Of a stretch of DNA of 64,000 bases, positions 52,815 to 63,200 are shown piece by piece (within the stretch, counting starts at the first letter, position 1; the number at the start of each line of letters is the position of its first letter). Made by a program: the position numbers and the translations under genes. Below the pieces are notes generated by a model, which did not search any database, had not been told where the DNA came from, and was given only the letters and a program-made list of their open reading frames with translations. The DNA is from Megachile rotundata (Eukaryota; Arthropoda; Insecta; Hymenoptera; Megachilidae). The stretch covers positions 218,228 to 282,227 of the forward strand of contig NW_027473485.1 in the NCBI RefSeq assembly GCF_050947335.1, given 5' to 3'.

Positions 52815-55800
52815 GATTGATAATAATAAGAGTAGTGAGCATAGAAATTGTCGATCTCTCGATCATATAAGCATAAAATGGCTCATAGTATGAGTTAGAT
52901 TGATAATAGTAAGAGTAATGAGTATAGTAATTGTCGTTCTATCGATCATATAAGCATAATATGGCTAATAATATGAGTTAGATTGATAATAGTTAGTGTA
53001 TTAAGTATAGTAATTGTCGTTCTGTCGATCATATAAGCATAATATGGCTAATAATATGAGTTAGATTGATAACAATAAGAGTAATGAGTATAGTAATTGT
53101 CGTCCTATCGATCATATAAGCAGAATATGGCTAATAATATGAGTTAGATTGATAATAATATGAGCAATAAGTATAGTAATTGTCGTTCTATCGATCACAT
53201 AAGCATAATATGGCTAATAATATGAGTTAGATTGATAATAATAAAAGTGGTGAGCATAGTAATTGTCGTTCCATCGATCATATAAGCATAGTATGGCTAA
53301 TAATATGAGTTTGATTGATAATAATAGGAGTAATAAGTATAGTAATTGTCGTTCTATCGATCACATAAGCATAATATGGCTAATAATATGAGTTAAATTG
53401 ATAATAATAAGAGTAATGAGTATAGTAGTTGTAGTTCTATCGATCATGTCTGCATAATATGGTTAATAATATGAGCTAGATTGATAATAACAAGAGTAAT
53501 AAGTATAGTAATTGTAGTTCTATCGATCATATAACCATAATGTGGCTAATAATATTAGTTAGATTGATAATAATAAGAGTTGTGAGTATAGTAATTGTCG
53601 TTCTATCGATCATATAAGCATAATATGGCTAATAATATGAGTTAGATTGATAATAATAAGAGTAATGAGTATAGTAATTGTCGTTCTATCGATCATATAA
53701 GCATAATATGGCTAATAATATGAGTTAGATTGATAATAATAAGAGTAATAAGTATAGTAATTATCGTTCTACCGATCATACAAGCATAATATGGCTAATA
53801 ATATTAGTTAGATTGATAATAATAAGAGTCATGAGTATAGTACTTGTAGTTCTCTCGATCATATCTGCATAATATGGTTAATAATATGAGCTAGATTGAT
53901 AATAATAAGAGTAATATGTATAGTAATTGTAGTTCGATCGGTCATGTAAGCATAATATGGCTAATAATATGAGTTAGATTGATAATAATAAGAGTAATAA
54001 GTATAGTAATTATCGTTCCACCGATCATACAAGCATAATGTGGCTAATAATATGAGTTAGATTGATAATAACAAGAGAAATAAGTATAGTAATTATCGTT
54101 CTACCGATCATACAAGCATAATATGGCTAATAATATTAGTTAGATTGGTAATAATAAGAGTCATGAGTATAGTACTTGTAGTTCTCTCGATCATATCTGC
54201 ATAATATGGTTAATAATATGAGCTAGATTGATAATAATAAGAGTAATATGTATAGTAATTGTAGTTCGATCGGTCATATAAGCATAATATGGCTAATAAT
54301 ATGAGTTAGATTGATAATAATAAGAGTAATAAGTATAGTAATTATCGTTCCACCGATCATACAAGCATAATGTGGCTAATAATATGAGTTAGATTGATAA
54401 TAATAAGAGAAATAAGTATAGTAATTATCGTTCTACCGATCATATACGCATATATGGCTAATAATATGAGTTAGATTGATAATAATAAGAGTAAAAACTA
54501 TAGTAATTGTCGTTCTATCGATCATATAAGCATAATATGGCTAATAATATGAGTTAGATTGATAATAATAAGAGTAGTGGGCATAGTAATTGTCGTTCTC
54601 TCGATCATATAAGCATAAAATGGCTCATAATATGAGTTAGATTGATAATAGTGAGTGTAATAAGTATAGTAATTGTAGTTCTATTGCTCATATAAGCATA
54701 ATATGATTATTAATATGTGTTAGATTGATAATATTAAGAGTAATAAGTATAGTAATTATCGTTCTACCGATCATATACGCATATATGGCTAATAATATGA
54801 GTTAGATTGATAATAATAAGAGTAAAAACTATAGTAATTGTCGTTCTATCGATCATATAAGCATAATATGGCTAATAATATGAGTTAGATTGATAATAGT
54901 TAGTGTATTAAGTATAGTAATTGTCGTTCTGTCGATCATATAAGCATAATATGGCTAATAATATGAGTTAGATTGATAACAATAAGAGTAATGAGTATAG
55001 TAATTGTCGTCCTATCGATCATATAAGCAGAATATGGCTAATAATATGAGTTAGATTGATAATAATAAGAGTAATGAGTATAGTAATTGTCGTTCTATCG
55101 ATCATATAAGCATAATATGGCTAATAATATGAGTTAGATTGATAATAATAAGAGTAATGAGTATAGTAATTGTCGTTCTATCGATCATATAAGCATAATA
55201 TGGCTAATAATATGAGTTAGATTGATAATAATAAGAGTAATAAGTATAGTAATTATCGTTCTACCGATCATACAAGCATAATATGGCTAATAATATTAGT
55301 TAGATTGATAATAATAAGAGTCATGAGTATAGTACTTGTAGTTCTCTCGATCATATCTGCATAATATGGTTAATAATATGAGCTAGATTGATAATAATAA
55401 GAGTAATATGTATAGTAATTGTAGTTCGATCGGTCATATAAGCATAATATGGCTAATAATATGAGTTAGATTGATAATAATAAGAGTAATAAGTATAGTA
55501 ATTATCGTTGCATCGATCATACAAGCATAATGTGGCTAATAATATGAGTTAGATTGATAATAATAAGAGAAATAAGTATAGTAATTATCGTTCTACAGAT
55601 CATATAAGCATAATATGGCTAATAATATGAGTTAGATTGATAATACTGAGTGTAATAAGTATAGTAATTGTAGTTCTATTGCTCATATAAGCATAATATG
55701 ATTAATAATATGAGTTAGATTGATAATATTAAGAGTAATAAGTATAGTAATTATCGTTCTACCGATCATATAAGCATATATGGCTAATAATATGAGTTAG

Positions 55801-56579
55801 ATTGATAATAATAAGAGTAGTGAGCATAGAAATTGTCGATCTCTCGATCATATAAGCATAAAATGGCTCATAGTATGAGTTAGATTGATAATAGTAAGAG
55901 TAATGAGTATAGTAATTGTCGTTCTATCGATCATATAAGCATAATATGGCTAATAATATGAGTTAGATTGATAATAGTTAGTGTATTAAGTATAGTAATT
56001 GTCGTTCTGTCGATCATATAAGCATAATATGGCTAATAATATGAGTTAGATTGATAACAATAAGAGTAATGAGTATAGTAATTGTCGTCCTATCGATCAT
56101 ATAAGCAGAATATGGCTAATAATATGAGTTAGATTGATAATAATATGAGCAATAAGTATAGTAATTGTCGTTCTATCGATCACATAAGCATAATATGGCT
56201 AATAATATGAGTTAGATTGATAATAATAAAAGTGGTGAGCATAGTAATTGTCGTTCCATCGATCATATAAGCATAGTATGGCTAATAATATGAGTTTGAT
56301 TGATAATAATAGGAGTAATAAGTATAGTAATTGTCGTTCTATCGATCACATAAGCATAATATGGCTAATAATATGAGTTAAATTGATAATAATAAGAGTA
56401 ATGAGTATAGTAGTTGTAGTTCTATCGATCATGTCTGCATAATATGGTTAATAATATGAGCTAGATTGATAATAACAAGAGTAATAAGTATAGTAATTGT
56501 AGTTCTATCGATCATATAACCATAATGTGGCTAATAATATTAGTTAGATTGATAATAATAAGAGTTGTGAGTATAGTAA
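52815..56579 (+). repeat. A cycles; from about 53.9 kb a copy of 33.0-36.2 kb
   Basis: A-to-P in the 19-mer order from 52815, then from the P/L hybrid at 54060-54142 the sequence follows 33160 onward at an offset of 20,900 bp (TAAGTATAGT 33181 to 54081): M-N-O-P, P/S' hybrid (54392-54473), T-U-R'-S'-T-C-D-K-K-L-M-N-O-P, and a new A at 55800. Differences: the extra L-M-N-O-P round at about 33.5-33.9 kb is absent here, and Q is missing between P and R (about 55625, where R reads AATACTGAG). Private changes include TTGGTAATAATAAG near 54145 and CTACAGATC near 55595. Confidence 0.86.
55137..55219 (+). repeat. Representative 83-bp monomer (near consensus)
   Basis: This unit matches the consensus I derived except for ATGAG in place of ATAAG at positions 21-25. 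Landmarks from the GATTGAT start: ATAATAAGAG at 9-18, TATAGTAATTG at 26-36, CpG at 38-39, ATCGAT (a ClaI site) at 44-49 with a second CpG at 46-47, ATATAAGC at 51-58, CATAATATGG at 58-67, and CTAATAATATGAGTTA at 68-83. An ATAATA(A/T)G element appears three times per monomer (9-16, 59-66, 71-78), with a fourth related TAATAAG at 19-25. Stop codons occur in all three plus-strand frames. On the minus strand the frame shifts at each 83-bp step, so open frames close after about 100 bp. The unit is non-coding. Confidence 0.95.
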
Positions 56580-57740
56580 TTGTCGTTCTATCGATCATAT
56601 AAGCATAATATGGCTAATAATATGAGTTAGATTGATAATAATAAGAGTAATGAGTATAGTAATTGTCGTTCTATCGATCATATAAGCATAATATGGCTAA
56701 TAATATGAGTTAGATTGATAATAATAAGAGTAAAAACTATAGTAATTGTCGTTCTATCGATCATATAAGCATAATATGGCTAATAATATGAGTTAGATTG
56801 ATAACAATAAGAGTAATGAGTATAGTAATTGGCGTTCTGTCGATCATATAAGCATAATATGGCTAATAATATGAGTTAGATTGATAATATAAGAGCAATA
56901 AGTATAGTAATTGTCGTTCTATCGATCACATAAGCGTAATATGGCTAATAATATGAGTTAGATTGATAATAATAAGAGTAGTGAGCATAGTAATTGTCGT
57001 TCTATCGATCATATAAGCATAGTATGGCTAATAATATGAGTTAGATTGATAATAATAAGAGTAATAAGTATAGTAATTGTCGTTCTATCGATCACATAAG
57101 CATAATATGGCTAATAATATGAGTTAGATTGATAATAATAAGAGTAATGAGTATAGTAATTGTCGTTCTATCGATCATATAAGCATAATATGGCTAATAA
57201 TGTGAATTAAATTGATAATAATAAGAGTAATATGTATAGCAATTATCGTTCTACCGATCATACAAGCATAATATGGCTAATAATATTAGTTAGATTGATA
57301 ATAATAAGAGTCATGAGTATAGTACTTGTAGTTCTCTCGATCATATCTGCATAATATGGTTAATAATATGAGCTAGATTGATAATAATAAGAGTAATATG
57401 TATAGTAATTGTAGTTCGATCGGTCATATAAGCATAATATGGCTAATAATATGAGTTAGATTGATAATAATAAGAGTAATAAGTATAGTAATTATCGTTC
57501 CACCGATCATACAAGCATAATGTGGCTAATAATATGAGTTAGATTGATAATAATAAGAGAAATAAGTATAGTAATTATCGTTCTACCGATCATATAAGCA
57601 TAATATGGCTAATAATATGAGTTAGATTGATAATAGTTAGTGTAATAAGTATAGTAATTGTCGTTCTGTCGATAATATAAGCATAATATGGCTAATAATA
57701 TGAGTTAGATTGATAATAGTGAGTGTAATAAGTATAGTAA
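56580..57740 (+). repeat. 1,161-bp tandem duplication, copy 1
   Basis: Fourteen monomers starting in the body of a J unit: K, T, V (56796), W with a 1-bp deletion (GATAATATAAGAGCAATAAG, 56879-56960, 82 bp), X, Y, K', L', M, N, O', P, Q' and into an R front. The following 1,161 bp repeat it. Only three differences were seen: ATAGCAATTATCG at about 57238 (ATAGTAATT in copy 2), TATGAGTTAG against TATAAGTTAG at 58031, and GTCATGAGTATAG against GTCATGAGCATAG at about 58480. Confidence 0.93.
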
Positions 57741-57790
57741 TTGTCGTTCTATCGATCATATAAGCATAATATGGCTAATAATATGAGTTA
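57708..57790 (+). repeat. R/J hybrid monomer at the 1,161-bp duplication junction
   Basis: The front half matches R at 58869-58951 and the back half matches the J unit at 56547-56629. The switch lies between GTGTAATAAG and TGTCGTTC, within shared TATAGTAATTGT, so a crossover in about twelve identical bases explains it. The monomer keeps the 83-bp length, showing the exchange was in register. Confidence 0.92.
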
Positions 57791-58901
57791 GATTGATAAT
57801 AATAAGAGTAATGAGTATAGTAATTGTCGTTCTATCGATCATATAAGCATAATATGGCTAATAATATGAGTTAGATTGATAATAATAAGAGTAAAAACTA
57901 TAGTAATTGTCGTTCTATCGATCATATAAGCATAATATGGCTAATAATATGAGTTAGATTGATAACAATAAGAGTAATGAGTATAGTAATTGGCGTTCTG
58001 TCGATCATATAAGCATAATATGGCTAATAATATAAGTTAGATTGATAATATAAGAGCAATAAGTATAGTAATTGTCGTTCTATCGATCACATAAGCGTAA
58101 TATGGCTAATAATATGAGTTAGATTGATAATAATAAGAGTAGTGAGCATAGTAATTGTCGTTCTATCGATCATATAAGCATAGTATGGCTAATAATATGA
58201 GTTAGATTGATAATAATAAGAGTAATAAGTATAGTAATTGTCGTTCTATCGATCACATAAGCATAATATGGCTAATAATATGAGTTAGATTGATAATAAT
58301 AAGAGTAATGAGTATAGTAATTGTCGTTCTATCGATCATATAAGCATAATATGGCTAATAATGTGAATTAAATTGATAATAATAAGAGTAATATGTATAG
58401 TAATTATCGTTCTACCGATCATACAAGCATAATATGGCTAATAATATTAGTTAGATTGATAATAATAAGAGTCATGAGCATAGTACTTGTAGTTCTCTCG
58501 ATCATATCTGCATAATATGGTTAATAATATGAGCTAGATTGATAATAATAAGAGTAATATGTATAGTAATTGTAGTTCGATCGGTCATATAAGCATAATA
58601 TGGCTAATAATATGAGTTAGATTGATAATAATAAGAGTAATAAGTATAGTAATTATCGTTCCACCGATCATACAAGCATAATGTGGCTAATAATATGAGT
58701 TAGATTGATAATAATAAGAGAAATAAGTATAGTAATTATCGTTCTACCGATCATATAAGCATAATATGGCTAATAATATGAGTTAGATTGATAATAGTTA
58801 GTGTAATAAGTATAGTAATTGTCGTTCTGTCGATAATATAAGCATAATATGGCTAATAATATGAGTTAGATTGATAATAGTGAGTGTAATAAGTATAGTA
58901 A
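57741..58901 (+). repeat. 1,161-bp tandem duplication, copy 2
   Basis: It repeats 56580-57740. The join lies inside the hybrid monomer 57708-57790, which has an R front (AATAGTGAGTGTAATAAG) and a J/K end (CGTTCTATCGATCATATAAGC). After copy 2 the matching R front at about 58870 continues as a normal R' (GTAGTTCTATTGCTC) and then S', so this end shows the pre-duplication order. The W deletion (GATAATATAAG) is in both copies and thus older than the event. Confidence 0.93.
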
Positions 58902-60275
58902 TTGTAGTTCTATTGCTCATATAAGCATAATATGATTATTAATATGTGTTAGATTGATAATATTAAGAGTAATAAGTATAGTAATTATCGTTCTACCGAT
59001 CATATACGCATATATGGCTAATAATATGAGTTAGATTGATAATAATAAGAGTAAAAACTATAGTAATTGTCGTTCTATCGATCATATAAGCATAATATGG
59101 CTAATAATATGAGTTAGATTGATAATAATAAGAGTAGTGGGCATAGTAATTGTCGTTCTCTCGATCATATAAGCATAAAATGGCTCATAATATGAGTTAG
59201 ATTGATAATAGTGAGTGTAATAAGTATAGTAATTGTAGTTCTATTGCTCATATAAGCATAATATGATTATTAATATGTGTTAGATTGATAATATTAAGAG
59301 TAATAAGTATAGTAATTATCGTTCTACCGATCATATACGCATATATGGCTAATAATATGAGTTAGATTGATAATAATAAGAGTAAAAACTATAGTAATTG
59401 TCGTTCTATCGATCATATAAGCATAATATGGCTAATAATATGAGTTAGATTGATAATAGTTAGTGTATTAAGTATAGTAATTGTCGTTCTGTCGATAATA
59501 TAAGCATAATATGGCTAATAATATGAGTTAGATTGATAATAGTGAGTGTAATAAGTATAGTAATTGTAGTTCTATTGCTCATATAAGCATAATATGATTA
59601 TTAATATGTGTTAGATTGATAATATTAAGAGTAATAAGTATAGTAATTATCGTTCTACCGAACATATACGCATATATGGCTAATAATATGAGTTAGATTG
59701 ATAATAATAAGAGTAAAAACAATAGTAATTGTCGTTCTATCGATCATATAAGCATAATATGGCTAATAATATGAGTTAGATTGATAATAATAAGAGTAGT
59801 GGGCATAGTAATTGTCGTTCTCTCGATCATATAAGCATAAAATGGCTCATAATATGAGTTAGATTGATAATAGTGAGTGTAATAAGTATAGTAATTGTAG
59901 TTCTATTGCTCATATAAGCATAATATGATTATTAATATGTGTTAGATTGATAATATTAAGAGTAATAAGTATAGTAATTATCGTTCTACCGATCATATAC
60001 GCATATATGGCTAATAATATGAGTTAGATTGATAATAATAAGAGTAAAAACTATAGTAATTGTCGTTCTATCGATCATATAAGCATAATATGGCTAATAA
60101 TATGAGTTAGATTGATAATAGTTAGTGTATTAAGTATAGTAATTGTCGTTCTGTCGATCATATAAGCATAATATGGCTAATAATATGAGTTAGATTGATA
60201 ACAATAAGAGTAATGAGTATAGTAATTGTCGTCCTATCGATCATATAAGCAGAATATGGCTAATAATATGAGTTA
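58902..60275 (+). repeat. Eight-monomer (662-bp) duplication of the U-R'-S'-T run
   Basis: R'-S'-T-U-R'-S'-T, then a C/Q' hybrid (GTGTATTAAG front, CTGTCGATAATATAAG end, about 59448), R'-S'-T-U-R'-S'-T-C-D. U units (AGAGTAGTGGG) at about 59131 and 59793 are 662 bp apart, eight monomers of which two are 82 bp. The middle S' and T carry private changes, CTACCGAACATATACGC (about 59655) and GTAAAAACAATAG (about 59712). The hybrid marks the joint. Confidence 0.87.
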
Positions 60276-63200
60276 GATTGATAATAATATGAGCAATAAG
60301 TATAGTAATTGTCGTTCTATCGATCACATAAGCATAATATGGCTAATAATATGAGTTTGATTGATAATAATAGGAGTAATAAGTATAGTAATTGTCGTTC
60401 TATCGATCACATAAGCATAATATGGCTAATAATATGAGTTAAATTGATAATAATAAGAGTAATGAGTATAGTAGTTGTAGTTCTATCGATCATGTCTGCA
60501 TAATATGGTTAACAATATGAGCTAGATTGATAATAACAAGAGTAATAAGTATAGTAATTGTAGTTCTATCGATCATATAAGCATAATGTGGCTAATAATA
60601 TTAGTTAGATTGATAATAATAAGAGTTGTGAGTATAGTAATTGTCGTTCTATCGATCATATAAGCATAATATGGCTAATAATATGAGTTAGATTGATAAT
60701 AATAAGAGTAATGAGTATAGTAATTGTCGTTCTATCGATCATATAAGCATAATATGGCTAATAATATGAGTTAGATTGATAATAATAAGAGTAATAAGTA
60801 TAGTAATTATCGTTCTACCGATCATACAAGCATAATATGGCTAATAATATTAGTTAGATTGATAATAATAAGAGTCATGAGTATAGTACTTGTAGTTCTC
60901 TCGATCATATCTGCATAATATGGTTAATAATATGAGCTAGATTGATAATAATAAGAGTAATATGTATAGTAATTGTAGTTCGATCGGTCATATAAGCATA
61001 ATATGGCTAATAATATGAGTTAGATTGATAATAATAAGAGTAATAAGTATAGTAATTATCGTTCCATCGATCATACAAGCATAATGTGGCTAATAATATG
61101 AGTTAGATTGATAATAATAAGAGAAATAAGTATAGAAATTATCGTTCTACCGATCATATAAGCATAATATGGCTAATAATATGAGTTAGATTGATAATAG
61201 TTAGTGTAATAAGTATAGTAATTGTCGTTCTGTCGATCATATAAGCATAATATGGCTAATAATATGAGTTAGATTGATAATAGTGAGTGTAATAAGTATA
61301 GTAATTGTAGTTCTATTGCTCATATAAGCATAATATGATCAATAATATGAGTTAGATTGATAATATTAAGAGTAATAAGTATAGTAATTATCGTTCTACC
61401 GATCATATAAGCATATATGGCTAATAATATGAGTTAGATTGATAATAATAAGAGTAGTGAGCATAGAAATTGTCGATCTCTCGATCATATAAGCATAAAA
61501 TGGCTCATAGTATGAGTTAGATTGATAATAGTAAGAGTAATGAGTATAGTAATTGTCGTTCTATCGATCATATAAGCATAATATGGCTAATAATATGAGT
61601 TAGATTGATAATAGTTAGTGTATTAAGTATAGTAATTGTCGTTCTGTCGATCATATAAGCATAATATGGCTAATAATATGAGTTAGATTGATAACAATAA
61701 GAGTAATGAGTATAGTAATTGTCGTCCTATCGATCATATAAGCAGAATATGGCTAATAATATGAGTTAGATTGATAATAATATGAGCAATAAGTATAGTA
61801 ATTGTCGTTCTATCGATCACATAAGCATAATATGGCTAATAATATGAGTTAGATTGATAATAATAAAAGTGGTGAGCATAGTAATTGTCGTTCCATCGAT
61901 CATATAAGCATAGTATGGCTAATAATATGAGTTTGATTGATAATAATAGGAGTAATAAGTATAGTAATTGTCGTTCTATCGATCACATAAGCATAATATG
62001 GCTAATAATATGAGTTAAATTGATAATAATAAGAGTAATGAGTATAGTAGTTGTAGTTCTATCGATCATGTCTGCATAATATGGTTAATAATATGAGCTA
62101 GATTGATAATAACAAGAGTAATAAGTATAGTAATTGTAGTTCTATCGATCATATAACCATAATGTGGCTAATAATATTAGTTAGATTGATAATAATAAGA
62201 GTTGTGAGTATAGTAATTGTCGTTCTATCGATCATATAAGCATAATATGGCTAATAATATGAGTTAGATTGATAATAATAAGAGTAATGAGTATAGTAAT
62301 TGTCGTTCTATCGATCATATAAGCATAATATGGCTAATAATATGAGTTAGATTGATAATAATAAGAGTAATAAGTATAGTAATTATCGTTCTACCGATCA
62401 TACAAGCATAATATGGCCAATAATATTAGTTAGATTGATAATAATAAGAGTCATGAGTATAGTACTTGTAGTTCTCTCGATCATATCTGCATAATATGGT
62501 TAATAATATGAGCTAGATTGATAATAATAAGAGTAATATGTATAGTAATTGTAGTTCGATCGGTCATATAAGCATAATATGGCTAATAATATGAGTTAGA
62601 TTGATAATAATAAGAGTAATAAGTATAGTAATTATCGTTCCACCGATCATACAAGCATAATGTGGCTAATAATATGAGTTAGATTGATAATAACAAGAGA
62701 AATAAGTATAGTAATTATCGTTCTACCGATCATACAAGCATAATATGGCTAATAATATTAGTTAGATTGATAATAATAAGAGTCATGAGTATAGTACTTG
62801 TAGTTCTCTCGATCATATCTGCATAATATGGTTAATAATATGAGCTAGATTGATAATAATAAGAGTAATATGTATAGTAATTGTAGTTCGATCGGTCATA
62901 TAAGCATAATATGGCTAATAATATGAGTTAGATTGATAATAATAAGAGTAATAAGTATAGTAATTAACGTTCCACCGATCATACAAGCATAATGTGGCTA
63001 ATAATATGAGTTAGATTGATAATAATAAGAGAAATAAGTATAGTAATTATCGTTCTACCGATCATATAAGCATAATATGGCTAATAATATGAGTTAGATT
63101 GATAATAGTTAGTGTAATAAGTATAGTAATTGTCGTTCTGTCGATAATATAAGCATAATATGGCTAATGATATGAGTTAGATTGATAATAGTGAGTGTAA

